Source: Oscillospiraceae bacterium (GTDB lineage: Bacteria; Bacillota; Clostridia; Oscillospirales; Oscillospiraceae). Taken from it: 64,000 nucleotides of DNA. Position numbers and translations under genes: made by a program. Below, piece by piece: positions 1 to 8,049 of the stretch; the first letter of the stretch is position 1, and each line of letters starts with the position of its first letter. The stretch is taken from assembly GCA_022846075.1 (NCBI GenBank), contig AP025582.1:186001-250000 (forward strand), written 5' to 3'. The notes under the pieces are model-generated. The model made no database searches. It worked only from the letters and a program-made list of their open reading frames with translations, and was not told the origin of the DNA.

Positions 1-857
1 TAGCGGTGCTTGGCGGCGTCGCTGGGGTTGGAGGGGTCGGGCCTGGACATATAGATCCTGACCCGTCCGCCGCAGCACTGGTAGCTGGGATCAACGTAGT
101 AGCGCATTTCCGTGTCGGCGTCCGGGTGCTGGGCGTAATAAACCAAGGCGTTGGTGGCAATCTGCCCAGCCAGCGCTTGAGGTGAGAGCAGCAGCTTCAC
201 CGGATCAGAGGCTCCTTTTCGGCAAAAGGGGCTGATATAGACGATGGGGACCTTTCGCTCCGGGGCCATCAAAAGCCGCTGGAACCGCTCAAAGCCGCCG
301 GATTCCAGCTTGACCGGCTCCAGGCGGGCGGGCTGGCCGTCAATGGAACAGACCAGCTTGGGGTCTTCGATCAGGAACCGGATGATCTTTGGCACACTGG
401 GGGAGGGGGCGTCCTCACAGGGGCCGATAAAGCCAGGCACGTCCGTATAGGAGAGAACCAGGGAGAGGGTGGCCTTTCCGGGAACGATGCTCTCAAAACC
501 GATCTCTGTGATCCACTTTCGGGGGGCGTAACCGGGCCGGGTCGTCTGGGATTCCACCAGCTGGCAGGCCCAATACTCCTCCTCCGGGGTGGATGCCGGG
601 CGAAAATGCTCCGACTCGCAAAAAAGCGTTTTGGCCCGGTCTTTGGAGAAGATACGCCCTCCATTTTGAAAACGGGTCCACTGGTCGGGACGGGCGGAAA
701 GGATGCCTTTGGGGGCGTAACCTCTGGAGCGGGGCCCGTATTTTCCCAGCATCCAGCACCGGATCTTCTGCACCAGAATCTTGAGCAAATCGTCCCCCGC
801 CACCTTGACGGCAATGTCGAATTTTGTCTTAAAAAACAGGGTCGCATTTAGGTCCAT
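1..857 (-). CDS. Unrecognised protein, 3' end beyond window edge
   Basis: An open frame of 285 codons runs from an ATG at 857 leftwards off the window without a stop. The start is supported by AGGAGGGACATAAAATG and a TATAAT box at 886-891. The protein begins MDLNATLFFKTKFDIAV. It contains two short related stretches, RSRGYAPKG near residue 45 and RPGYAPRKW near residue 113. Later come PIVYISPFCRKGASDP near residue 218 and a Cys pair, QCCGG, near residue 263. No signal peptide or membrane segment is visible in this part. I do not recognise the family. It is divergent in origin from nothing nearby: the next gene upstream is read in the same direction and ends 51 bases away. No function is proposed. 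Confidence 0.75.
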   Translation of the reverse strand, partial: MDLNATLFFKTKFDIAVKVAGDDLLKILVQKIRCWMLGKYGPRSRGYAPKGILSARPDQWTRFQNGGRIFSKDRAKTLFCESEHFRPASTPEEEYWACQLVESQTTRPGYAPRKWITEIGFESIVPGKATLSLVLSYTDVPGFIGPCEDAPSPSVPKIIRFLIEDPKLVCSIDGQPARLEPVKLESGGFERFQRLLMAPERKVPIVYISPFCRKGASDPVKLLLSPQALAGQIATNALVYYAQHPDADTEMRYYVDPSYQCCGGRVRIYMSRPDPSNPSDAAKHR

Positions 858-908
858 TTTATGTCCCTCCTGGCTGTTTTTCCCCATTATAACACAAAAT
901 AATTTGGA

Positions 909-3539
909 TTACCAGGAATTCCCTTGTTTTTCCCCTTCCGCTTTTTCGAAGGCAGTTTTTACGTTTTGGCTGGGCAGGGCCCGGTTATTGGAGCGGAGGA
1001 TGGCGGAGATCTCTCCCTGGGTCTGCTCCAGCTCGGCCCGCAGCTCCAGGGCGGAGACCCGGAGGGAGCCGTGGCCCAGGATGATGAGCTGTTCCGCCCC
1101 GTCGGAGGTGGCCACCCGGACCCGGCGGCGCTCCTGGGAGAGCTGGTAGCTGGCCTTCTCGATATAGGCGTCCGCCGTCTCCGCCTCCTTGGTGTAGACC
1201 ACGTGGATGTTGTGGTATCTGCTCACCGAGCCGGTGCCCTGGGGGACCTTGTAGGCGTCGAAGACCAGGATGACCCGGCTGCCCCGGAAGCCCTGGTAGT
1301 TGCTCAAAAGGTCCATCAAAATCTTCCGGGCGGCGTCCAGGTTTTCCCGGGCCACCGCCTTCAAGTCCTCCCAGGCGAAGATGACGTTGTAGCCGTCCAC
1401 CAGCAGGTATTCCGGCCCGGTGGGCGGGGGGATGAAGCGCTTGCCCTCCGCCGGGGCGGGGCGGGACGGCTTGGGAGGCGGCTGGAAGGCCCGGGGCTTG
1501 ATGGCCCCGTAGGTCTTTTCAAAGATGCCCCGCAACTCCTTGTCCTGCTCCAGGTCCCCGGCGGGGGCGGCGGGGCGGCGGACGGGAGGCTCCGGGGTCG
1601 GGGCCTCCTTCGGGCCGGACAGGTCCAGGGCGGGGAGGTGCATATGCTCCGGCACCTCATTCCAGGGGACGTTGAAGCCAGCGCCGTGGGCGCAGAACAC
1701 CGAGCCGGCGGGGTTTTCCAGGTCCCGCTCCGGGTCGTAGGCCAGCGCCTCCACCACCTCCTCCTGCCGGGGGCGGGGGCGGTACCCGCCGGGGGTCAGG
1801 GAGAGCCGCCCCCGGCCCTTGGTGTAGGCCGCCACCTCCTGGTTGTAATCCCGGAGGGCGGACACCGGGGCGGCCCCGGTGAGGACGGTCTCCTCCCCCA
1901 CGGTGACGGGGGCCTCCGTGTCGCCTCCAAGCCGCTGGAGGTCGGCCAGGGCACGGCCCAGGTGGGCGGTGGGCAGCTCCAGGCGGAAGGCGTACCAGGG
2001 CTCCAGGAGGACGCTCTCGGCCCCCATCAGCCCTTGGCGCACCGCCCGGTAGGTGGCCTGCCGGAAGTCGCCCCCCTCGGTGTGCTTTTCGTGGGCCCTG
2101 CCCGTAACCAGGGTGAGCTTCATGTCGGTGATGGGGGAGCCGGTGAGCACCCCCAGGTGGGGCTTTTCCATCAGATGGGTGAGGATTAGCCGCTGCCAGT
2201 GGCCGTCCAGGGCGTCCTCGGGGCAGATGGAGCCGAATTGGAGGCCGCTGCCCAGGGGAAGGGGCTCTAAGAGGAGATGCACCTCGGCGTAGTGGCGCAG
2301 GGGTTCGAAGTGGCCCACCCCCTCCACCGGGGCGGCGATGGTCTCCAGGTAGACCACGCTGCCGGGGCCGAAGTCCACGGCCAGGGCGAAGCGGTCCAGG
2401 ATGACCCGCTTCAACACCTCCGCCTGGACCGCCCCCATGAGGCGGACGTGGATTTCCCCTAACCGCTCGTTCCACTGGATGTGGAGCTGGGGGTCCTCCT
2501 CCGCCAGCTCCCGGAGTCTTCGTAAGGCGGCGTGGGGGTCGCATCCGTCGGGGAGAATGAGCTGGTAGGAGAGGGCGGGCTCCAGCGCCGGGGCGGCCCA
2601 GGGCTTCTCGACTCCCAATGCCTGGCCGGGGTAGGTGGCGGTAAGGCCGGTGACGGCGCACACCGTCCCCGCCGGGGCCTCCTCCAGGGGGGTGAATTTG
2701 GCCCCGGAGTAAAGCCGGAGCTGGTCGGCCTTCTCCTCGACGCCGGGGAGGACGGACTTCACCCGCAGGGTGCCGCCGGTGATTTTCAGGTGGGTGAGGC
2801 GGGTGCCCTGGGGGTCCCGGGAAATCTTGAACACCCTGGCGGCGAAGGCCTCTGGCCACCGGGGCCGGGGGGCGAGGCGGGTCAAATCGGATAAAAGCTC
2901 GTCCACCCCCTCCACCTTGAGGGCGGAGCCGAAGCGGCAGGGGAAGACCTTCCGCTGGGCGATAAGGCGGCGGAGGGTGGCGTCGGAGAGGGCCTCGGTT
3001 TCCATGTACTCCTCCAACGCGGCCTCGTCGGTGAGGGCGGCCTCCTCCCAGAAGGCGGGCCGGCCCAGGAGGGAGAAGTCCAGGCAGGCGGGGGAGAGGG
3101 CGGCGCGGAGCTTGGTGAGCAGGGCATCCCGGTCCGTGCCCGGCTGGTCCATCTTGTTGAGGAAGAGGAAGGTGGGCACCCCGTGGCGCTCCAGCAGCTT
3201 CCAGAGGGTGAGGGTGTGGCCCTGGGGGCCGTCGGGGCCGGAGACCACCAGCACGGCGCAGTCCAGCACGGCCAGGGCCCGCTCCATCTCGGCGGAGAAG
3301 TCCACGTGGCCGGGGGTGTCCAGCAGGGTGAGGGTCACCCCGTCCAGAGGGAGCACCGCCTGCTTGGAGAAGATGGTGATGCCCCGCTCCCGCTCCTGGG
3401 CGTCGGTGTCCAGGAAGGCATCGGCGTGGTCCACCCGGCCCAGGCGGCGCAGGGCGCCGCCCCGGTAGAGGAGGGCTTCCGATAAGGTGGTTTTGCCGGC
3501 GTCCACGTGGGCGAGGACGCCCAGGGTGAGGTTGTCCAT
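909..3539 (-). CDS. TetM/EF-G-like ribosomal GTPase fused to NYN (Rae1/YacP-like) nuclease domain
   Basis: This is an 876-residue translational GTPase. G motifs are AHVDAGKTT (G1, about residue 10), RERGITI (G2), DTPGHVDF (G3) and NKMD (G4), followed by EF-G-like domains II to V up to about residue 635. A proline-rich linker with the segment ELRGIFEKTYGAIKPR follows. From about residue 708 there is a NYN/PIN-like domain: LLVDGYNVIF, VFDAYK, YTKEAETADAYIEK, ATSDGAEQ and GSLRVSA. These match the YacP/Rae1 family, whose B. subtilis member cuts mRNA in the ribosomal A site. In TetM the domain IV loop that displaces tetracycline reads YSPVS; here the aligned stretch is HEKHT. Classical tetracycline resistance is therefore doubtful. 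A ribosome-directed surveillance or rescue role is inference. Confidence 0.88.
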   Translation of the reverse strand: MDNLTLGVLAHVDAGKTTLSEALLYRGGALRRLGRVDHADAFLDTDAQERERGITIFSKQAVLPLDGVTLTLLDTPGHVDFSAEMERALAVLDCAVLVVSGPDGPQGHTLTLWKLLERHGVPTFLFLNKMDQPGTDRDALLTKLRAALSPACLDFSLLGRPAFWEEAALTDEAALEEYMETEALSDATLRRLIAQRKVFPCRFGSALKVEGVDELLSDLTRLAPRPRWPEAFAARVFKISRDPQGTRLTHLKITGGTLRVKSVLPGVEEKADQLRLYSGAKFTPLEEAPAGTVCAVTGLTATYPGQALGVEKPWAAPALEPALSYQLILPDGCDPHAALRRLRELAEEDPQLHIQWNERLGEIHVRLMGAVQAEVLKRVILDRFALAVDFGPGSVVYLETIAAPVEGVGHFEPLRHYAEVHLLLEPLPLGSGLQFGSICPEDALDGHWQRLILTHLMEKPHLGVLTGSPITDMKLTLVTGRAHEKHTEGGDFRQATYRAVRQGLMGAESVLLEPWYAFRLELPTAHLGRALADLQRLGGDTEAPVTVGEETVLTGAAPVSALRDYNQEVAAYTKGRGRLSLTPGGYRPRPRQEEVVEALAYDPERDLENPAGSVFCAHGAGFNVPWNEVPEHMHLPALDLSGPKEAPTPEPPVRRPAAPAGDLEQDKELRGIFEKTYGAIKPRAFQPPPKPSRPAPAEGKRFIPPPTGPEYLLVDGYNVIFAWEDLKAVARENLDAARKILMDLLSNYQGFRGSRVILVFDAYKVPQGTGSVSRYHNIHVVYTKEAETADAYIEKASYQLSQERRRVRVATSDGAEQLIILGHGSLRVSALELRAELEQTQGEISAILRSNNRALPSQNVKTAFEKAEGEKQGNSW

Positions 3540-3599
3540 GGTGGGGGGTACCTCCTGTGGTGGGATAGCTTTTATTATACCATAAGATTGGCCGCCTTG

Positions 3600-3827
3600 G
3601 GAGGTGGGGAAACGTGGGGGGCTATTCTTTCCAGAAAGAATAGCCCCCTACACCCCCCAAGAAAGCACCAGGGGGAGAGTTTCGACTCTCTCCCCCTGGA
3701 CCCCCTCTCAACGACCAAAGGAGAGGCACCTGCGGGCGCCCCTCCTTTGGAAACCTCCCCGGGTTGTCCACAAGAGCGTGAGAAAACCCCGGCGGCGCAC
3801 TTCGTAGCGCCGCCGGGGTTCGGTTTT
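3600..3827 (+). repeat. Dispersed repeat module A, copy 1
   Basis: The module has three hairpins: GGGGGCTATTCTTTC with its complement, a CAGGGGGAGAG / CTCTCCCCCTG stem, and a terminal AACCCCGGCGGCGC / GCGCCGCCGGGGTT stem at 3785-3820. Between them lies a conserved core, CTCAACGACCAAAGG ... CCTTTGGAAACCTCCCCGG ... TGTCCACAAGA. Close copies lie at 15194-15440 and 31151-31350. Confidence 0.8.
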
Positions 3828-3842
3828 ACGGGGGACGAGGGC

Positions 3843-3931
3843 CGGGCGGCTGATAGCCGCCCCTACATGGAAAACGCGAATCAGGCGCGGCGCAGTGCCA
3901 CGTATTCGTAGGGGCGGATAGTATCCGCCCG
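3843..3931 (+). repeat. Dispersed repeat module B, copy 1
   Basis: Two short palindromes, GGGCGGCTGATAGCCGCCC and GGGCGGATAGTATCCGCCC, with CCTAC and GTAGG next to them, bracket a variable centre of about 45 bases. Other copies are at 9152-9240 (inverted), 15793-15878 and 48448-48546. The ends are imperfect terminal inverted repeats, as in MITE-like elements. It carries no gene. Confidence 0.8.
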
Positions 3932-3959
3932 GTCCCATCTATCTGTACCGCACCTACGT

Positions 3960-4161
3960 AGCGGCAGCGGCGCAAAAAGGACCACCGGTCGCACAGACGC
4001 ACTCGTGCTTATACCCCTTCTTCGCGCAGCAGACCTTCTACAGGGAAGGGAGGCTGTGTTTAGGTTTGCACCAAAGACTTTTCTTTGGGGGTCTGGGGTG
4101 GTGTTTCTTTTCCTCGGGAAAAGAAACATCCCCCAGAACTGCACACGTTTGACGTGCAATC
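3960..4161 (+). repeat. Dispersed repeat module C, copy 1
   Basis: The module begins AGCGGCAGCGGCGC. It contains CACCAAAGACTTTTCTTTGG, then a long hairpin built on GTTTCTTTTCC / GGAAAAGAAAC flanked by CTGGGG and CCCCCAG, and ends in the small hairpin ACGTTTGACGT. The end lies 10 bases from the stop codon of the MarR gene. Copies are at 9258-9459, 15905-16107 and 31524-31797. Confidence 0.8.
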
Positions 4162-4170
4162 AGCCATAGA

Positions 4171-4623
4171 TTATGGCAATCTTATCCCCTCGCTGACCTC
4201 CGGCATCAGCTCGGTGGTGACGATCTGCAGCATCTCGGTGAGCTTTTCCTGCTCCTCCGGGGAAAACCGCTGGCGCATCCGGCCCACCACCGTCTTGACG
4301 TAATCGCTGGAGATGTTGTAGTAGCTCTGGTACTTCTCCGTCACCTCCAGGTGGTACTCCCGCTTGTCCGCCTGGGACTGGACCTTGCGCACGTACCCCT
4401 TTTTGATGAGGCTGTTCACCTTGTAGGCCGCGTTGGGCGGGGAGATGCGCATGAAGGTGGCGAACTCGTTGACGGTGGGGGAGCCAAGGGCCTGGATGGT
4501 CTCCATGGCGAAGGTCTCCACCGTGGTGAGGCTGGCCTCCCGCATCTGGAACCGCTCGAAGATCTCCTGATAAAAATGCAGCTTGAATTTGACGTACACT
4601 TCCTCAAACAGCCTTTCCAGCAT
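4171..4623 (-). CDS. MarR-family regulator, FabT-like, last gene of the fatty-acid cluster
   Basis: A 150-residue winged-helix protein that starts MLERLFEEVYVKFK. This ATG at 4623 is chosen because GGGAGGAACGGCACATG gives a good ribosome site; an ATG 21 codons upstream has none. The DNA-binding region spans roughly residues 50-105 (SPTVNEFATFMRISPPNAAYKVNSLIKKGYV). Streptococcal FabT is a MarR protein of similar length, encoded in a fab cluster, that represses fatty-acid genes when bound to acyl-ACP. Here the gene lies 63 bases downstream of fabZ in the same direction, so a similar role is likely. Its probable target is the palindrome in front of acpP. The MarR fold is clear; the FabT assignment rests on context. 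Confidence 0.8.
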   Translation of the reverse strand: MLERLFEEVYVKFKLHFYQEIFERFQMREASLTTVETFAMETIQALGSPTVNEFATFMRISPPNAAYKVNSLIKKGYVRKVQSQADKREYHLEVTEKYQSYYNISSDYVKTVVGRMRQRFSPEEQEKLTEMLQIVTTELMPEVSEGIRLP

Positions 4624-4686
4624 GTGCCGTTCCTCCCGCCGAATGTCGTTTGCTGTTAGTATAGCACAATTTTGTGTGGGAAACAC

Positions 4687-5127
4687 TCAATTTCCGTCCA
4701 CCAGGGCGAAGGTCATCTCGGCCACGGCGGCGGTCTTGCCGTTCACGAGGGCCTTCCCCTCCCCCATCACCAGGGGGCCTTTTTGGCCAGTGATGGTACA
4801 GGTCATCTCCAGCACGTCGCCGGGGGTGACCTGCTGCTTGAAGGTGGCGTTTTTGACTCCACGGAAGAGGGCCAGCCTGCCCCGGTTCTCCGGCAGGGAC
4901 ATGAGGGCCACCCCTCCCACCTGGGCCATGGCCTCGATGATGAGGACGCCGGGGAGGACGTGCTTTTGGGGGAAGTGGCCGCAGAACCACTGCTCCCCCA
5001 CGCTGACGCACTTGATGCCCGTGGCCCAGGCCCCGGCCTCCCCGTCGGTGATGCGGTCCACCAGGGCGAAGGGGAAGCGGTGGGGCAGGAGGGCGGCGAT
5101 CTCGTTGGAGTTATACTGCAAACCCAT
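4687..5127 (-). CDS. fabZ: 3-hydroxyacyl-ACP dehydratase FabZ
   Basis: A 146-residue hot-dog-fold protein that dehydrates 3-hydroxyacyl-ACP to trans-2-enoyl-ACP in the cytosol. The catalytic histidine lies in PHRFPFALVDRI (about residue 16) and the catalytic glutamate in PGVLIIEAMAQVGG (about residue 62), as in the family. Length is normal. The start lies three bases after the fabF stop, and its ribosome site, GGGAGGGCTGAGGGATG, overlaps the end of fabF, which suggests translational coupling. There is no fabA or fabM in the cluster, so the route to unsaturated fatty acids is not visible here. Confidence 0.95.
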   Translation of the reverse strand: MGLQYNSNEIAALLPHRFPFALVDRITDGEAGAWATGIKCVSVGEQWFCGHFPQKHVLPGVLIIEAMAQVGGVALMSLPENRGRLALFRGVKNATFKQQVTPGDVLEMTCTITGQKGPLVMGEGKALVNGKTAAVAEMTFALVDGN

Positions 5128-5130
5128 CCC

Positions 5131-6375
5131 TCAGCCCTCCCATCTCTTGAAGAGGAGGCAGGCGTTGTGCCCGCCGAAGCCCAGGGAGTTGGAGAGGGCG
5201 TAGTCCACCCGCTGGGTACGGCCCTCGTTCGGGATATAGTCCAGGTCGCAGGCGGGGTCGGGGACCTGGTAGTGGATGGTGGCGGGGAGGTAACCGTCCT
5301 TGAGGGCCATGGCGCAGAACACCGCCTCCACCGCCCCGGCGGCCCCCAGAAGGTGGCCGGTCATGGCCTTGGTGGAGGAGACGGCCATTTCATAGGCGTG
5401 GGGGCCGAACACCGTCTTGATGGCGGCGGTCTCCCCGGCGTCGTTGAGGGCGGTGGAGGTGCCGTGGGCGTTGACGTAGCCCACCGCCTCCGGGGCCACC
5501 CCGGCGTCCGCTAGGGCCTCGGCCATGGCCCGGGCGCCGCCCTCCCCCTCGGGGGCGGGGGCGGTCATGTGGTAGGCGTCGCAGGTGGCGCCATAGCCCA
5601 CCACCTCGGCGTAGATATGGGCGCCCCGGGCCTGGGCGTGCTCCAGGGTCTCCAGCACCAGGATGGCGGCCCCCTCCCCCATGACGAAGCCGGAGCGCTC
5701 GGCATCGAAGGGGATGGAGGCCCGGTCCGGGTCGGTGCCGGCGCACAGGGCCTTCATGGAGGTGAAGCCGCCGATGGCCAGGGCGTTCACCGAGGCCTCG
5801 GTGCCGCCGCAGACCATCACGTCGGCGTAGCCGTCCCGGACAGAGCGGAAGGCGTCCCCCACGGCGTTGCTGCCGCCGGCGCAGGCGGTCACCGGGCAGG
5901 TGCACATGCCCTTGAGGCCGAAGCGGATGGCCACCAGCCCCGCGGCCATGTTGGCGATGATCATGGGGATGAAGAAGGGGGAGACCCGGTCATAGCCCTT
6001 CTCCTCGGCCTTGAGGGTCTCGCCCACGGTGATGTCCATGCCGCCGATGCCGCTGGAAATGACGCAGCCCCAGCGGGTGCGGTCCTCTTCGCCATTTTCG
6101 GGCAGGCCCGCGTCGGCCATGGCCTCCACGGCGGCGGCCATGGCGAACTGGGCGTAGAGGCCCATGCGCTTGGCGTCCTTTTTCTCCATCCACCCCTCGG
6201 GGTCGAAGTCCTTGACCTCCCCCGCCAGGGTGACCTTGCGGCCTGTGGTGTCGTAGCGGGTGATGGGGGCGATGCCGCACACGCCCTGGCGGACGGCCTG
6301 CCAGCTCTCGGCCACGCTGTGGCCCAGGGGGTTCACCGTGCCCATGCCGGTGATGACGACCCGTTTTTTCTCCAT
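5131..6375 (-). CDS. fabF: 3-oxoacyl-ACP synthase II FabF
   Basis: A 414-residue condensing enzyme that extends acyl-ACP with malonyl-ACP. The active-site cysteine is in CPVTACAGGSNAVGDAF (about residue 165). The two histidines are in VNAHGTST and KAMTGHLLGAAG, giving the Cys-His-His triad of KAS I/II enzymes. It starts MEKKRVVITGMGTVNPLG with a strong AAAGGAGG site. It lies 13 bases after fabG in a tightly packed operon. Confidence 0.96.
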   Translation of the reverse strand: MEKKRVVITGMGTVNPLGHSVAESWQAVRQGVCGIAPITRYDTTGRKVTLAGEVKDFDPEGWMEKKDAKRMGLYAQFAMAAAVEAMADAGLPENGEEDRTRWGCVISSGIGGMDITVGETLKAEEKGYDRVSPFFIPMIIANMAAGLVAIRFGLKGMCTCPVTACAGGSNAVGDAFRSVRDGYADVMVCGGTEASVNALAIGGFTSMKALCAGTDPDRASIPFDAERSGFVMGEGAAILVLETLEHAQARGAHIYAEVVGYGATCDAYHMTAPAPEGEGGARAMAEALADAGVAPEAVGYVNAHGTSTALNDAGETAAIKTVFGPHAYEMAVSSTKAMTGHLLGAAGAVEAVFCAMALKDGYLPATIHYQVPDPACDLDYIPNEGRTQRVDYALSNSLGFGGHNACLLFKRWEG

Positions 6376-6388
6376 GGTGTTTCCTCCT

Positions 6389-7117
6389 TTAGACGGCCAT
6401 GCCGCCGTCCACGCAGACGACCTGGCCGGTGATGTAGCCGGCCTCCTCGGAGCACAGGAAGGCCACCAGGTGGGCCACGTCCTCCGGCTGGCCCAGGCGG
6501 GCCATGGGGATGGACTTCAAAAGCTCCTCCCGGGCCTTCTCGGGCAGGGCGGCGGTCATGTCGGTGTCGATAAAGCCGGGGGCCACGGCGTTCACCGTGA
6601 CGCCCCTTGTGGCCAGCTCCTTGGCGGCGGATTTGGTCAGGCCGATGACCCCCGCCTTGCTGGCGGAGTAGTTGGCCTGGCCGGCGTTGCCACGCAGGCC
6701 CACCACCGAGGAGAGATTCACGACGCGGCCCCACCGGGCCTTCATCATGGGGCGGCACACAGCCTTCATGGTGAGGAAGGCCCCCTTCAGGTTGGTGGCG
6801 ATGACGGCGTCGAAGGCGTCCTCCTTCATGGTCATGAGAAGGCCGTCCCGGGTAATGCCGGCGTTGTTCACCAGGATGTCCACCGAGCCAAAGGTACTCA
6901 CGGCGGCGTCCACCAAGGCCTGGGCCCCGGCGGGGTCGGCGGCGTCGGCCTTGACGGCCACGGCGCCGGTGGCAGCGGCAGTCTCTTCCGCGGCGTCGGC
7001 GTTCCCGGCGTACGAGAACACCACGTTGGCGCCCAGGGCACGCAGCTCGGCCACCACGGCCCTGCCGATGCCCCGGCTGCCGCCGGTGACCACGGCGGTC
7101 TTTCCTGCTAAGGTCAT
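6389..7117 (-). CDS. fabG: 3-oxoacyl-ACP reductase FabG
   Basis: A 242-residue short-chain dehydrogenase that reduces 3-oxoacyl-ACP with NADPH. The cofactor motif TGGSRGIGRAV is near residue 12, NNAG near residue 87, and the catalytic Ser and Tyr-x-x-x-Lys are in SSVVGLRGNAGQANYSASKAG. The start MTLAGKTAVV at 7117 overlaps the fabD stop by four bases (ATGA) and matches the usual N-terminus. A longer in-frame extension upstream lies inside fabD and was rejected. Confidence 0.95.
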   Translation of the reverse strand: MTLAGKTAVVTGGSRGIGRAVVAELRALGANVVFSYAGNADAAEETAAATGAVAVKADAADPAGAQALVDAAVSTFGSVDILVNNAGITRDGLLMTMKEDAFDAVIATNLKGAFLTMKAVCRPMMKARWGRVVNLSSVVGLRGNAGQANYSASKAGVIGLTKSAAKELATRGVTVNAVAPGFIDTDMTAALPEKAREELLKSIPMARLGQPEDVAHLVAFLCSEEAGYITGQVVCVDGGMAV

Positions 7118-8049
7118 AGGGCTGCCTCCTTCCAGGCGGTCAAAAATTTCTCCAGGTCTTCCGGCTTTTCCACCGGGAAGCACCGGATATCGGGGCAGGT
7201 CTTGCGGACGAAGCCGGTGAGGGCCTTGCCCGGGCCGATCTCCACCACGGTGTCCACCCTGTACTCAGACAGCTTGCGGATGGTGTCCTCCATGCGCACG
7301 GCGTGGCTCACCTGCTCCTCCAAAAGCCCCTGGATGGTGTCGCCGGGGCCCATCACGTCGCCCAAGCGGTTGAAGAGGACGGGGATTTGCATGGGGCCGA
7401 AGGTGATTTCCCGAAACTTCTCCCGCAGGGCCAGCCCCACGGCGGCCAGCAGGGAGGTGTGGAAGGGTCCGCTGACCTGGAGGGTCATGCACCGCTTGGC
7501 CCCCGCCTCCCCGCACAGGCGGGCGGCCTCCAGCACGGCGGGCTGCACGCCGCCGATGACGGTCTGGCCGGGGCAGTTGAGGTTGCACACCTCCACCACG
7601 CCCAGGCCGGAAGCCTGGGCGCAGCAGGCCCGGATGGCGTCCACGTCCAGGCCCAGCACGGCCACCATGGCGCTCTGGACGCCCAGGGAGGCGGCGGTCA
7701 TGGCCCGGCCCCGGAAGGCGGTGAGGGAGATGGCGGTGTCCGTGTCAAAGACCCCGGCGCAGTGGAGGGCGGAATACTCCCCCAGGCTGAGGCCCGCGGC
7801 GTAGGACGGGGTTACCCCCGCCTCCCGCAGCAGGGCGGTGACCCCCACGGCGAAGGCCGTCATGCAGGGCTGGGTGTACTCGGTCTGGTTCAGGACCCCC
7901 TGGGGGTCGGCAAGGCAGGTCTCCTTCAAATCGAAGTCCACCGGGGCGTCGTCGTAGACCTTGCGGAAGGCGGGGGAGGCGTCATAGAATTCCTGCCCCA
8001 TGCCCACCTTCTGGCTGCCCTGGCCGGCGTAGAGAAAGGCGAGTTTCAT
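7114..8049 (-). CDS. fabD: Malonyl-CoA:ACP transacylase FabD
   Basis: A 311-residue transacylase that loads malonyl groups from CoA onto ACP. It starts MKLAFLYAGQGSQKVGMG. The nucleophilic serine is in GLSLGEYSAL (about residue 92) and the catalytic histidine in SGPFHTSLL (about residue 201). The ATG at 8049 overlaps the fabK stop as ATGA, which fixes the start. Confidence 0.95.
   Translation of the reverse strand: MKLAFLYAGQGSQKVGMGQEFYDASPAFRKVYDDAPVDFDLKETCLADPQGVLNQTEYTQPCMTAFAVGVTALLREAGVTPSYAAGLSLGEYSALHCAGVFDTDTAISLTAFRGRAMTAASLGVQSAMVAVLGLDVDAIRACCAQASGLGVVEVCNLNCPGQTVIGGVQPAVLEAARLCGEAGAKRCMTLQVSGPFHTSLLAAVGLALREKFREITFGPMQIPVLFNRLGDVMGPGDTIQGLLEEQVSHAVRMEDTIRKLSEYRVDTVVEIGPGKALTGFVRKTCPDIRCFPVEKPEDLEKFLTAWKEAAL

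Larger units (their letters stand above)
3540..4170. other. Gene-free spacer made of repeat modules A, B and C
   Basis: No supported gene lies here. The first 60 bases hold the GTPase gene's ribosome site (CAGGAGGTA) and a TATAAT box (complement of 3574-3579). The rest consists almost wholly of dispersed repeat modules A1, B1 and C1, which recur in other spacers of the window. Confidence 0.8.

Noticed and set aside
371-847. Alternative minus-strand frame of 158 codons at the left edge
   Set aside because: It is out of frame with the open, ribosome-site-supported frame starting at 857, and reads as Arg/Pro/Ser-rich sequence.
909-3539. Annotation as a tetracycline resistance gene (tetM/tetW)
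   Set aside because: Overall similarity is clear, but the tetracycline-displacing loop is not conserved and a nuclease domain is fused. The name would mislead.
3843-3931. B modules as insertion sequences or a CRISPR array
   Set aside because: They are under 100 bases, carry no transposase, are scattered rather than tandem, and have no spacer pattern.
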